Shown piece after piece: positions 45,058 to 54,041 of a stretch of 64,000 nucleotides of DNA. Made by a program: the position numbers and the translations under genes. The notes beneath the pieces were generated by a model. That model was given only the letters and a program-made list of their open reading frames with translations, had not been told where the DNA came from and made no database searches. Source of the stretch: JAKPAM01 sp047605425 (lineage in GTDB: Bacteria > Pseudomonadota > Gammaproteobacteria > Burkholderiales > Burkholderiaceae_E). Position 1 is the stretch's first letter; each line of letters opens with the position of its first letter. Where the stretch lies: contig JASGFT010000001.1 of NCBI GenBank assembly GCA_047605425.1, positions 26,358 through 90,357 of the forward strand, given 5' to 3'.

Positions 45058-46380
45058 ATGGAAATTGCGATACTGTTTGCGCTGATCCTGCTCAATGGCC
45101 TGTTCGCGATGTCGGAGATCGCGCTGGTCACGGCCCGCAAGGCCCGGCTGCAGAAGCAGATGGAGGCCGGCGACAGCGCCGCGGCCGCGGCGATCAAGCT
45201 CGGCGAGGATCCGACGCGCTTCATGTCGACGATCCAGATCGGCATCACGTCGATCGGCGTGCTCAACGGCATCGTCGGCGAATCGGCGCTGGCCAAGCCG
45301 CTGGCCGAGCTGCTCGAATCGGCGGGCACCCCGCAGCCGTATTCGGCCTACGCCGCCACCGGGCTGGTCGTCATCGTCATCACGTACTTCTCGATCGTCG
45401 TCGGCGAGCTGGTGCCCAAGCGGCTCGGCCAGACGCACCCGGAAACGCTGGCCCGGCTGGTCGCCCGCCCGATCGAATGGCTGGCGCTGGCGACCAAGCC
45501 GTTCGTGCGGCTGCTGTCGGTCTCGACCCGCGCCACGCTGCGGCTGCTCGGCGTCAAGGAAGGCGCGGCCCAGCTCGTGACCGAGGAAGAGATCCACGAG
45601 ATGCTGCGCGAGGGCACGACCGCCGGCGTCATCGAATCGCACGAGCACGCGATGCTGCGCAACGTGTTCCGGCTCGACGACCGCCAGATCGGCTCGCTGA
45701 TGGTGCCGCGCGCGGACGTCGTCTGCCTGGACGTCGACGCGCCGTTCGAGACGCACCTGGCGACCGTCGAATCCTCGGACCACGCGCGCTTTCCGGTCGT
45801 CAAGGGCGGCCTGCACGCGATCCTCGGCGTCGTCAACGCGCGCCGCTGGCTGACGTCGATCGTCCACGGCGGCAGCCGCGAGCTGGCCGAGCAGCCGATC
45901 AGCGACCCGCTGTACGTGCCCGAAACGCTGACCGGCATGGAGCTGCTCGACAACTTCCGCTCCAGCGACCTGCACATGGCGTTCGTCATCGACGAGTACG
46001 GCGAGGTCCAGGGCATCGTCACGCTGCAGGACCTGATCGAGGCGATCACCGGCGAGTTCCTGCCGCGCAATCCCGATACGGCCTGGGCGATCCTGCGCGA
46101 CGACGGAAGCTGGCTGCTCGACGGCCACATCCCGGTGCCCGAGCTGAAGGACCGGCTGAACCTGCTGGCGGTGCCCGAGGAGGAGCGCGGCCGCTATCAC
46201 ACGCTCAGCGGCATGCTGATGCTGCTGACCGGCAAGGTGCCGAAGGTCGCCGACTCGGTGCGCTGGGAAGGCTGGCGCTTCGAGATCGTCGACATGGACG
46301 GGCGCACGATCGACAAGGTGCTGGCGATCCGCGACGACGAGCCGGTCAGCGACCCGCCGGACGCGGCCAGCGGCGACTGA
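45058..46380 (+). CDS. HlyC/CorC-family transporter (CNNM/DUF21-CBS protein)
   Basis: Inner-membrane protein of 440 residues. The N-terminal DUF21 membrane domain (ILFALILLNGLFAMSEIALVTAR, then GLVVIVITYFSIVVGELVPKRLG) is followed by a CBS pair (VPRADVVCLDVDAPF, LHMAFVIDEYGEVQGIVTLQDLIEAITGEF) and a C-terminal CorC_HlyC domain (LLDGHIPVPELKDRLNL). The family, related to CNNM/CorB, is implicated in magnesium and cobalt efflux or homeostasis; older names call it haemolysin. A TAGAAT near 44979 may be its -10. It is divergent from cybB. Confidence 0.9.
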   Translation: MEIAILFALILLNGLFAMSEIALVTARKARLQKQMEAGDSAAAAAIKLGEDPTRFMSTIQIGITSIGVLNGIVGESALAKPLAELLESAGTPQPYSAYAATGLVVIVITYFSIVVGELVPKRLGQTHPETLARLVARPIEWLALATKPFVRLLSVSTRATLRLLGVKEGAAQLVTEEEIHEMLREGTTAGVIESHEHAMLRNVFRLDDRQIGSLMVPRADVVCLDVDAPFETHLATVESSDHARFPVVKGGLHAILGVVNARRWLTSIVHGGSRELAEQPISDPLYVPETLTGMELLDNFRSSDLHMAFVIDEYGEVQGIVTLQDLIEAITGEFLPRNPDTAWAILRDDGSWLLDGHIPVPELKDRLNLLAVPEEERGRYHTLSGMLMLLTGKVPKVADSVRWEGWRFEIVDMDGRTIDKVLAIRDDEPVSDPPDAASGD

Positions 46381-46492
46381 TCAGCGATACGGGGGCAACC
46401 GGGGCGGTTCGTTTTCGACAATCTCTGAACCACTTGGTAGATTTCCGGATCCTCGACGAGCGCTCGAAACACATCGGCGACAGGAGACCGGC

Positions 46493-48076
46493 ATGAAGTC
46501 CGCCCCGCTACCCCGCGTCACGTACACCAATATCCGCGAGGATTTCTCCGCTGTCCATCGCCGGCTCGACGCCGGCATCGCGGCGTTCGAGCGCGAGCAC
46601 CTGGGCGCGCGCTGGCCGCACTGGATCGACGGCCGGCCGCATCACGCCGGCGCCGATCGACCGATCGACAGCCCGATCGACCGGCGCATCCGGCTCGGCG
46701 CCGGCGGCGACGCCGACGCCGCCACGGTCGACGCCGCCATCGCCGCGGCGCGCCGCGCGCAGCCCGAATGGGCGGCCGGCGGCTGGCGGCAGCGCGTCGC
46801 GACGCTGCGCGCGGTCGCCGACGCGATCGAGGCCAGCAAATGGGAGCTGGGCATCGCGATGATCTTCGAGGTCGGCAAGAGCCGCATCGAAGCGATGGGC
46901 GAGGTCGAGGAATCGATCGACATGATCCGCTTCTACTGCGACGAGATGCAGGCGCACGACGGCTTCACGCGGCCGATGCGCCGCGCGTTCGCGCACGAGG
47001 AGACCACCGGCACGCTGCGGCCGCATGGCGTGTTCGGCGTCATCGCGCCGTTCAACTATCCGGTCGCGCTGTCGATCGGCATGAGCGCCGGCGCGCTGCT
47101 CGGCGGCAACACGGTGGTCCTGAAGCCGAGTCCCGGCGCGGGCCTGACGGCGACCTGGCTGGCTCGCGCCTTCACCGCCGGCGGCGTGCCGCCCGGCGTG
47201 TTCAACATCGTGCTCGGCGGCAACGGCGCCGGCCGGCTGCTGGCGGCGGCCGGCGTCGACGGCATCGCCTTCACCGGCTCGCTGGATACGGGCATGGCGC
47301 TGCTGCGCGGCGTGGCCGCCGGCTCGCACATGCGACCGGTGATCGCCGAGATGAGTGGCAAGAATCCGTGCTACGTGACGGCCAGCGCCGATCTGGACGC
47401 GGCGGCCGAAGGCGTGTTCCGCTCCGCTTATGGCATGCAGGGGCAGAAGTGCTCGGCGCTGGCGCGCGTGTTCGTCGATCGCGAGGTCGCCGAGCCGTTC
47501 GTCGAGCGGCTGCTCGCACGCATCGATGCGGCCAGCATCGGCGACCCGCGCGACGCGCGCCATTTCATGGGTCCGTTGATCAACGAAGCCGCGCTCGCGC
47601 GCTACCTGAAGGGCCTCGCCGACGCCCGCGAGCACGGCCGGCTGCTGGCCGGCGACACGCCGCTGCGCGGCGGGCCGTTCGACCACGGCCACTACGTGAA
47701 GCCGATGCTGGTCGCCGACCTGCCCGCCGATCATCGATTGAACCGCGCCGAGCAGTTCCTGCCGCTGCTGACGCTGACGCGCTTCGACGACCTGGCCGAC
47801 GCGATCCGCGACGGCAACTCGGTCGAGTTCGGGCTGACGGCCGGCATCTACACGCGCCGCGAGGACGAGCTGCAGCGCTTCCTCGATACCGCGCAGGCCG
47901 GCGTGCTGTACGCCAATCGCGCCAGCGGCGCGACGACCGGCGCCTGGCCCGGCATCCAGTCGTTCTGCGGCTGGAAGGGCTCGGGCGCCGGCGGCAAGGG
48001 CGGCCTGGGCAGCCATTACCTGCCGCAGTTCATGCGCGAGCAGTCGTGGACGATCATCCGCGACGGCGTCGTCTGA
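46493..48076 (+). CDS. NAD-dependent aldehyde dehydrogenase, P5C/glutamate-semialdehyde type
   Basis: ALDH-superfamily enzyme of 527 residues. The cofactor region is GVFGVIAPFNYPVALS; the general-base Glu is in VIAEMSGKNPCY; the catalytic Cys is in GMQGQKCSALARVFVD. The wording around the Cys and the long N-terminus (YTNIREDFSAVHRRLDAGIAAFE) resemble L-glutamate gamma-semialdehyde (1-pyrroline-5-carboxylate) dehydrogenases. With hutG nearby this may feed glutamate metabolism. Substrate is not certain. Confidence 0.85.
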   Translation: MKSAPLPRVTYTNIREDFSAVHRRLDAGIAAFEREHLGARWPHWIDGRPHHAGADRPIDSPIDRRIRLGAGGDADAATVDAAIAAARRAQPEWAAGGWRQRVATLRAVADAIEASKWELGIAMIFEVGKSRIEAMGEVEESIDMIRFYCDEMQAHDGFTRPMRRAFAHEETTGTLRPHGVFGVIAPFNYPVALSIGMSAGALLGGNTVVLKPSPGAGLTATWLARAFTAGGVPPGVFNIVLGGNGAGRLLAAAGVDGIAFTGSLDTGMALLRGVAAGSHMRPVIAEMSGKNPCYVTASADLDAAAEGVFRSAYGMQGQKCSALARVFVDREVAEPFVERLLARIDAASIGDPRDARHFMGPLINEAALARYLKGLADAREHGRLLAGDTPLRGGPFDHGHYVKPMLVADLPADHRLNRAEQFLPLLTLTRFDDLADAIRDGNSVEFGLTAGIYTRREDELQRFLDTAQAGVLYANRASGATTGAWPGIQSFCGWKGSGAGGKGGLGSHYLPQFMREQSWTIIRDGVV

Positions 48077-48218
48077 ACCGGCGACGACGAGTTCGCGCCG
48101 ATCACCGAGGGCCCGCACCGCGGCGCCGCGGCCGCCCGCGGCGTCCCGGTTGATAGAATCGGCCGGGACGCCTTCCCGCTTACTCGACTTACCGCGTCGC
48201 ATCAAGACAGGAGACACG

Positions 48219-49208
48219 ATGACCGATTCGATCCGCACGAATCGCCGCCATTTCATCGGCGCGGCCGCGGCCGCAGCCGGCGCGCTCGCCGCCCCCGCGA
48301 TCGTTCGCGCCCAGACGCGATGGAAGCCCGAACGGCCGATCACGATCTACAACCCGTTCGCCGCCGGCGGCGTCACCGACATCCACCTGCGCGCGCTAAG
48401 CGATCGCGTCGCGAAGATCCTCGGCCAGCAGGTACTGATCGAAGCGAAGCCCGGCGCGGCCGGCACGCTCGCGCCGTCGCTGCTGCTGACGGCCAAGCCC
48501 GACGGCCACACGCTCGCCTGCATGGCGATCAACAGCCTGCGCTACCCGCACTACCAGCAGGTCAGTTGGAATCCGCTGAAGGACTTCACGTACGTCACCG
48601 GCTTGTCCGGCTACACGATGGGCATCGTCGTGCGCAAGGACGCGCCGTGGAACGCGATCGAGGATCTGATCGCCGCCGGCAAGGCGCAGCCGGACAAGTT
48701 CACGTACGGCACCAGCGGCGTCGGCGGCACCGGCCAGTTGCTGATGCTCGAGGTCGAGCAGACGACCGGGGCGCGCTTCACGCACGTGCCGTACAAGGGC
48801 GGCGCCGAATGGATGCAGGCGCTGATCGCCGGCGACATCGACTTCCTGGCCGACGCCGCGCAGTGGGCGCCGTTCGTCGACGACGGCCAGTGCCGGATCC
48901 TGGCGATGGCCACCGAGGCGCGGATCCCGAAATACCCGGACAAGCCGACGCTGAGGGAGCGCGGCATCAACGCGGTCGCGCAGAGCACTTATGGCCTGGT
49001 CGGGCCGAAGGACCTGCCCGAGCCGATCGTGCAGTCGCTGTACGAGGCCTTCGACTCGGTCAACGCCGATCCGGCCACGCAGCCGATCCTCGACAAGTTC
49101 ATCCAGGTGCCGTGGCGCAAGAACCCGCAGCAGTTCCGCGCGTTCGCCGAGGAGTACTACGTGGCGGTCAAGCCGCTGCTGATCAAGGCGGGGCTGGCCA
49201 AGGGCTGA
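48219..49208 (+). CDS. Bug-family (TctC) tripartite tricarboxylate transporter receptor
   Basis: Periplasmic receptor of 329 residues. The signal has a twin-arginine-like start (TNRRHFIGAAAAAAGALAAPAIVRAQ). The mature protein carries the Bug pattern: RPITIYNPFAAGGVTDIHLR, VLIEAKPGAAGTLAP, FTYGTSGVGGTGQLLMLE and THVPYKGGAEWMQALIAGDIDF. Bug receptors are greatly expanded in Burkholderiales and bind carboxylates, amides or aromatic acids. No TctAB membrane proteins are adjacent, so it is an orphan receptor, as is common. GGAG precedes the ATG at 48219. A LysR gene follows three bases after the stop. Confidence 0.9.
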   Translation: MTDSIRTNRRHFIGAAAAAAGALAAPAIVRAQTRWKPERPITIYNPFAAGGVTDIHLRALSDRVAKILGQQVLIEAKPGAAGTLAPSLLLTAKPDGHTLACMAINSLRYPHYQQVSWNPLKDFTYVTGLSGYTMGIVVRKDAPWNAIEDLIAAGKAQPDKFTYGTSGVGGTGQLLMLEVEQTTGARFTHVPYKGGAEWMQALIAGDIDFLADAAQWAPFVDDGQCRILAMATEARIPKYPDKPTLRERGINAVAQSTYGLVGPKDLPEPIVQSLYEAFDSVNADPATQPILDKFIQVPWRKNPQQFRAFAEEYYVAVKPLLIKAGLAKG

Positions 49209-49211
49209 CCG

Positions 49212-50297
49212 ATGACCGCCTCGCCCCTTCCGTCCCGCCGCCGCGCCGCGCCGCGGCCGATCGAGATCGCCGCGCGGCGGCCGCTGCCGGATCTCTACGC
49301 GCTGCAGGTCTTCGTCACGGTCTGCGAAGCCGATTCGATGGCCGCCGCCGCGCAGCGTCTCGGCATCACGCAAAGCGCGGTCAGCCAGACGATCAAGACG
49401 CTCGAACGCGAAGCGGGCGTGCTGCTGCTCGACCGCGACGTGCGGCCGGCGCGGCCGACCCGCGCCGGGCAGGCGCTGCTGGCGATGGCCGAGCCGCTGC
49501 TGTCGCAGGCGCGCCAGGTCTTCGAGCGCCTGCGGCAAGGCTCGGATCACGAGCATTCGACGATCCGGCTCGGCTGCGTCGACTCGTTCGCGGCGACGCT
49601 GGGTCCGGCGCTGATCCGCGCGCTGTCGGGCCGCTCGCGCCAGCTTCAGCTATGGTCGGGGCTGACGCCGGGGCTGAACGGGCAACTGCTGTCGCGCGAG
49701 CTGGACCTGGCCGTCTGCACCGAAGCGCCGGACGACGAGCGGATCGCCAGCGCCACGCTGTTCACCGAAGCCTGGGCTGCGGTGTTCCCGGCCGGCATCG
49801 AGCCGCCGACGGTCGACGGCCATCTGGACCTGGCGCGCCTGGCCGCCGATGCACCGATGACGCTGCCGCTGATCCGCTATTCGCGGCGATCGGTGATCGG
49901 CCGACAGATCGATCGCTTCCTGCGCCACGTCGGGCTCGAACCGCCGCGTCGCTTCGAGTTCGATGCCACCGATCCGATGCTCAGCCTGGTGGCGGCCGGC
50001 CACGGCTGGGCGCTCAGCACGCCGCTGTGCCTGTGGCAGTCGCGCGCCTGGCTGCCCGAGGTTCGCGTCTTGCCGGTCCCGCCGCGCCGGCTCGGACTGC
50101 GCGATCTGCTGGTCCTGCACCGCCGGGATGAAGGGCGCGCGCTGGTCGACGAGATCGTCGCCAGCACCCATGCCGCGCTGCGCGGCCAGATCCTGCCGAT
50201 GCTGCGTCGCGCGATGCCGGACCTGCCGCCGCAGGCCATCGAACTCGTCAACGAATCCGCGGCATCGATCGCCGCCGCTCGAGGAGAATCCCGATGA
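49212..50297 (+). CDS. LysR-family transcriptional regulator
   Basis: 361 residues with an N-terminal helix-turn-helix near residues 29-70 (LYALQVFVTVCEADSMAAAA, QRLGITQSAVSQTIKTLERE) preceded by a 28-residue Arg/Pro-rich extension. The C-terminal PBP2-like effector domain begins STIRLGCVDSFAATLG. It is coupled to hutG by ATGA and follows the Bug receptor directly, so it probably regulates this small operon. LysR genes are usually divergent from their targets; the co-directional arrangement is less usual. Confidence 0.88.
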   Translation: MTASPLPSRRRAAPRPIEIAARRPLPDLYALQVFVTVCEADSMAAAAQRLGITQSAVSQTIKTLEREAGVLLLDRDVRPARPTRAGQALLAMAEPLLSQARQVFERLRQGSDHEHSTIRLGCVDSFAATLGPALIRALSGRSRQLQLWSGLTPGLNGQLLSRELDLAVCTEAPDDERIASATLFTEAWAAVFPAGIEPPTVDGHLDLARLAADAPMTLPLIRYSRRSVIGRQIDRFLRHVGLEPPRRFEFDATDPMLSLVAAGHGWALSTPLCLWQSRAWLPEVRVLPVPPRRLGLRDLLVLHRRDEGRALVDEIVASTHAALRGQILPMLRRAMPDLPPQAIELVNESAASIAAARGESR

Positions 50298-51112
50298 CCT
50301 CGCCTCCGTTCGACTTCGAACCCGGCACCGCGCCGCTGCTGATCTCGATCCCCCACCTGGGCCGCGAGTTGCCCGAGGCGCTGAAGCCCGCGTATGCCGA
50401 CGAGGCGCGCCGCGTCAGCGACACCGACTGGCACCTGGACGCGCTGTACGGCTTCGCGCGCGAACTGGGCGCCTCGGTGCTGGGCGCGCGGATCTCGCGC
50501 TATGCGATCGACCTGAACCGCCCGCCGACCGGCGAGAGCCTGTACCCGGGACAGACGACCACCGGCCTGTGTCCGACCGAGACCTTCCGAGGCGTGCCCT
50601 TGTACCGGCCGGGTCGAGAACCGGACGCCGCCGAGATCGCGCGCCGCCGCCAAGCCTACTGGCAGCCTTACCACGACAAGCTGGCCGAGGAACTGGCGCG
50701 CCTGCGCGCGCTGCACGGCCGGGTGCTGCTGTGGGAAGCGCATTCGATCGCCAGCGTGCTGCCGCGGCTGTTCGACGGCAAGCTGCCCGACCTGAACTTC
50801 GGCACCAACGACGGCGCCGCCTGCGACGCCGGGATCCTCGACGCGGTGCTGGCGCCGCTGGCGGATCCGGCGTTCGGCGAACGCTTCACGCACGTCGTCA
50901 ACGGCCGCTTCAAGGGCGGCTACATCACGCGCCACCATGGCCAGCCCGCGCAGGGCGTGCACGCGATCCAGCTCGAGATGTGCCAGTGCTGCTACATGGA
51001 CGAGGACGAGCCGTTCGCTTACCGGCCCGATCGCGCCGAACGGATCCAGCCCTGGCTGCGGCGGATGGTCGAGGGCGGGCTCGAGGCGGTGTGCCGGGAC
51101 ATCCGGTCCTGA
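50294..51112 (+). CDS. hutG: N-formylglutamate amidohydrolase
   Basis: 272-residue hydrolase that splits N-formylglutamate to formate and glutamate, the last step of one histidine-degradation route. Features are LLISIPHLGRELPEALK, DTDWHLDALYGFA, ARISRYAIDLNRPPTG, LWEAHSIASVLPRLFDGKLP and the His-rich GGYITRHHGQP near residue 217. No other hut genes are in the window. With the aldehyde dehydrogenase and Bug receptor it may belong to a glutamate-yielding catabolic operon controlled by the LysR regulator. Confidence 0.85.
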   Translation: MTSPPFDFEPGTAPLLISIPHLGRELPEALKPAYADEARRVSDTDWHLDALYGFARELGASVLGARISRYAIDLNRPPTGESLYPGQTTTGLCPTETFRGVPLYRPGREPDAAEIARRRQAYWQPYHDKLAEELARLRALHGRVLLWEAHSIASVLPRLFDGKLPDLNFGTNDGAACDAGILDAVLAPLADPAFGERFTHVVNGRFKGGYITRHHGQPAQGVHAIQLEMCQCCYMDEDEPFAYRPDRAERIQPWLRRMVEGGLEAVCRDIRS

Positions 51113-51163
51113 CCGCCTGGAAACGGCCATCGAGCGCGTCGAGCAGGACGTGTCGAGCAGACC

Positions 51164-52489
51164 CTAGTCCGCCGGCATGACCGTCTCGCCGCGCAGCGGA
51201 CCGTAGTCCCGGATGTTGGCGCGGTGCCGCTTCCAGCCGGCGTACGTGCGGCGCCAGTTGACGGCCGCAATGACGTAGTACAGCACCTTGAACATGAACA
51301 GCGAGCGACGGTAGGCGGGGCCGTGGCCCAGGTCCGCGGCCAGCAGCGTAATCAACCCGCGCTTGGTCTGGAACACGTTCTTCGGGTGCATGAACATGTC
51401 GCGGATCGTCGGATTCGTCACGCGATAGATGAACCACGAATAATCGCTCGGTCCGGCGCGCATCCGGCGCTCGTAGCGCCGGCACGCGGCCGGGTAGTCG
51501 GCCGGGTGGTCGAGCGCGGCGGCCACGACGCCGACCGCGTCGAACGCGCCCTGCATCGCCAGGAAAACGCCGGACGAGAACATCGGATCGATGAATGTGA
51601 ACGCATCGCCGACCAGCAGATGCCGGTCGCCGCACAACTGCGTGCTGTCGTACGAGAAATTGCCGGTCGCGTGCACGGCGTCGTCGACCAGCGTCGCGCC
51701 CCGCAGCCGGTCGTGCAGCTCGGGACACATCGCGATCGTGTCGAAGAAGTACTCCTTCAGGGGCTTGTCGCGCGCCTTCAGATAGTAGGCCCAGCAGACG
51801 GCGCCGACGCTGGTGGTGCCGTCGGCCAGCGGGATGAACCAGAACCAGCCGTGCTCGAACCAGCAGATGCTGACGCTGCCCTCGTGCAAGCCTTCGAGCC
51901 GCCGCGCGTCGCGAAAATGCCCGTACAGCGCGGTGCTGTTGTGCCGGGGGTTCTTGCGCTTGCAGCGAAACTTGTTGGCCAGCACCGTATCGCGCCCGCT
52001 GGCGTCGACGACATAGCGCGCCCGCCACGACCGCTGCGTGCCGTCATCCATCCTGGCCGCCACGGTCGCGCCGCCGGCGTCGAAATCGACCTGCCGTACC
52101 TTGGCGCCTTCGAGCGCGGTCGCACCGTTGCGCGCCGCGTTGCGGAACAGCACCTCGTCGAATTCGGAGCGGCGCACCTGCCACGCGCGGTTCTTCGACG
52201 GATCCCAGCCGTCGGCGAACTCGATGTAGCTGCGCTCGCCGCTGTCGGGCGGCACGAACTCGACACCGTACTTCGCCATGCCGATCCGATCGATCTCCTC
52301 GCGCACGCCCAGCTCCTCGAGCAGGCCGGCGCTGCCGGGCAGCAGCGACTCGCCGATATGGAAACGCGGATGCCGGTCCTTCTCGAGCATCACGACCCGC
52401 CGACCCTGGCGAGCCAGCAGCGTGGCGGCCGTCGAACCGGCGGGACCGCCGCCGATGACCAGCACGTCGCACTCCTCGGTTTGCGTCAT
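51164..52489 (-). CDS. Flavin-dependent halogenase-like oxidoreductase
   Basis: FAD-dependent monooxygenase fold of 441 residues. The FAD-binding motif is VLVIGGGPAGSTAATLLARQG (Gly13-Gly18). Two features associated with flavin-dependent halogenases are present: W215-F-W217-F-I219-P220 fits WxWxIP, and Lys73 in MAKYGVEF aligns with the position of the catalytic Lys as I recall it in phenolic halogenases. FTFIDPMFSSGVFLAM and the N-terminal HPRFHIGESLLPGS are also typical. A general FAD oxidoreductase of the same superfamily remains possible. There is no biosynthetic cluster next to it. GGAG lies 11 bases before the ATG. It is divergent from a nitroreductase gene, 199 bases away. Confidence 0.75.
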   Translation of the reverse strand: MTQTEECDVLVIGGGPAGSTAATLLARQGRRVVMLEKDRHPRFHIGESLLPGSAGLLEELGVREEIDRIGMAKYGVEFVPPDSGERSYIEFADGWDPSKNRAWQVRRSEFDEVLFRNAARNGATALEGAKVRQVDFDAGGATVAARMDDGTQRSWRARYVVDASGRDTVLANKFRCKRKNPRHNSTALYGHFRDARRLEGLHEGSVSICWFEHGWFWFIPLADGTTSVGAVCWAYYLKARDKPLKEYFFDTIAMCPELHDRLRGATLVDDAVHATGNFSYDSTQLCGDRHLLVGDAFTFIDPMFSSGVFLAMQGAFDAVGVVAAALDHPADYPAACRRYERRMRAGPSDYSWFIYRVTNPTIRDMFMHPKNVFQTKRGLITLLAADLGHGPAYRRSLFMFKVLYYVIAAVNWRRTYAGWKRHRANIRDYGPLRGETVMPAD

Positions 52490-52509
52490 GGTTGCGTCGC
52501 TCTCCTTCG

Positions 52510-52542
52510 TCGTCGTTTGATCGTCGTTCGATCGTCGTTTCG
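52510..52542. repeat. Three 11-bp tandem repeats between halogenase and nitroreductase genes
   Basis: TCGTCGTTTGA (52510-52520), TCGTCGTTCGA (52521-52531) and TCGTCGTTTCG (52532-52542, last two bases divergent). The 11-base period is close to one helical turn. The repeat lies in the divergent promoter region, overlapping the expected 5' leader of the halogenase gene. Confidence 0.6.
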
Positions 52543-52688
52543 CGCGATTCTAATACTTCGCCCTGATGAAACGACTGGCGCCGCCGGACGGCGCCCCTAG
52601 CCCCTACATGGCGATCGCGGACCGCGGTCGCGTATCCTTGCGGCATCCGTTTCCGCATCCCAACCCTCAGCGTTCAGAGGTCGTCGAC

Positions 52689-53360
52689 GTGAAAGTCTCC
52701 GAAGCCCTGGACTCGCGCATCTCGGTGCGCGCGTTCCTCGACAAACCCGTGCCCGAAGCGACGATCCGCGCGATCCTGCAGGGCGCCGCGCGCGCGCCGT
52801 CCGGCGGCAACCTGCAGCCCTGGCACGTCTGGGTGCTGACCGGCGCGCGGCTGGCCGAGTTCAAGGCGCTCGTGCAGCGAAGGCTGGCCGAGCAGCCCGG
52901 CGGCGAACCGACCGAATACCATATCTACCCGCCCGAGCTGAAGGAGCCGTACCGTTCGCGCCGCTTCAAGTGCGGCGAGGACCTGTACGCGACGATCTCG
53001 ATCGGCCGCGACAACAAGCCCGGCCGGCTCGCGCAGTTGGCCAAGAACTACCAGTTCTTCGGCGCGCCGGTCGCGATGTTCTTCGCGATCGACCGGTCGA
53101 TGCAGCCGGGCCAATGGGCCGACCTGGGCATGTACATGCAATCGATCATGCTGCTGGCGCGCGAGCACGGCCTGCATACCTGCGCGCAGGAAGCGTGGGC
53201 GCGATGGCACGAGACCGTCGCCGGCTTCGTCGGCATCCCGCCCGAGCTGATGCTGTTCGCCGGCATGGCGATCGGCCACGCCGACGACGCGCATCCGATC
53301 AACACGCTGCGTACCGAGCGCGCGCCGTTCGACGAATACGTGCGAATCGCCGGCTACTGA
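52689..53360 (+). CDS. Nitroreductase-family flavoprotein
   Basis: FMN-dependent oxidoreductase of 223 residues from the GTG at 52689, which has AGAGG about eight bases upstream and gives the usual family length; the frame extends 41 codons further upstream without support. FMN-contact segments are DSRISVRAFLDKPVPEATI and GAARAPSGGNLQPWHVWV near the N-terminus, and MYMQSIMLLAREHGLHTCAQ further on. Substrate is unknown. Its position opposite the halogenase-like gene leaves open that it supplies reduced flavin or a linked reduction, which is inference. Confidence 0.87.
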   Translation: MKVSEALDSRISVRAFLDKPVPEATIRAILQGAARAPSGGNLQPWHVWVLTGARLAEFKALVQRRLAEQPGGEPTEYHIYPPELKEPYRSRRFKCGEDLYATISIGRDNKPGRLAQLAKNYQFFGAPVAMFFAIDRSMQPGQWADLGMYMQSIMLLAREHGLHTCAQEAWARWHETVAGFVGIPPELMLFAGMAIGHADDAHPINTLRTERAPFDEYVRIAGY

Positions 53361-53785
53361 ACGGCCGCTCGCCTCGAACAGGCGATCCGACAGACTCAGC
53401 GCGGTGAATGACGCGACGGCACGCGGCAGGATCGAAAGGACGACGAGCCACCGGTCGTAGTGACCGGTCACGGACGGCGACCCATCGAAGTGCGGAATGA
53501 CGATTATCGGGACGATGCGCGATCCCGACGGCCCGACGTGGAACGGATGGCCAGCCCGGAACGAAGAATGCCGCGGCATCGTCGAACTTTCGGCACAGCC
53601 TTGCGACCAAAGCCCGGCGGTAGCGTGAAGAATGCCGTCCGCGGACGCGAGTCGACCGTTTGTCGGTCATTTCTTACAGCTCGCGCTGACCACGTCGGAT
53701 AGGCTTGCCAAGTCGGCAGGTACGATGCTTGCACCGCGAGTCGACAGGTGCCTCGTCCGTTTGACCCGAAGAAGGATCTGCCCCA
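53361..53785. other. Intergenic region with a 12-bp palindrome
   Basis: About 425 bases without a believable gene. GTGACCGGTCAC at 53460-53471 is a perfect palindrome. AAGGA at 53771-53775 is the ribosome-binding site of the small gene that follows. Nothing else is recognised. Confidence 0.45.
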
Positions 53786-53974
53786 ATGCGAAACACGCCC
53801 GCGCCACGCGACCCCGCGGACTCGACCCGCGCCGAAATCCATGCGTTGATCGATGACTTCGACAGCTTCCTCGCGCAGAGCAACTCGCGCAAATCGTCGA
53901 ACGCGCGGCCGGATCCGGCTCGCCTGCGCGTCGAGCGGCGGCTTACCGAGTTGGTCAACGCCCGCGCCCGCTGA
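53786..53974 (+). CDS. Small 62-residue hypothetical protein
   Basis: ATG at 53786 with AAGGA about ten bases upstream. The product is hydrophilic: a Pro/Asp-rich start, an amphipathic helix (TRAEIHALIDDFDSFLAQSN), and a basic C-terminal helix (LRVERRLTELVNARAR). No signal or membrane segment. The regular helix pattern and Shine-Dalgarno favour a real gene. Its function is unknown; it lies just before the 3' end of otsB on the opposite strand. Confidence 0.5.
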   Translation: MRNTPAPRDPADSTRAEIHALIDDFDSFLAQSNSRKSSNARPDPARLRVERRLTELVNARAR

Positions 53975-54041
53975 GCGCCCGCCCCCGCGGCTGACGTCGC
54001 GCCGGTTCGTGCCTCGTCGGCGCCTTGCCGAAACCCGGCGC

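Noticed and set aside
53460..53471. GTGACCGGTCAC palindrome as an operator
   Set aside because: A 12-base perfect palindrome is easily found by chance in GC-rich DNA of this length, and no promoter or regulator is associated with it.
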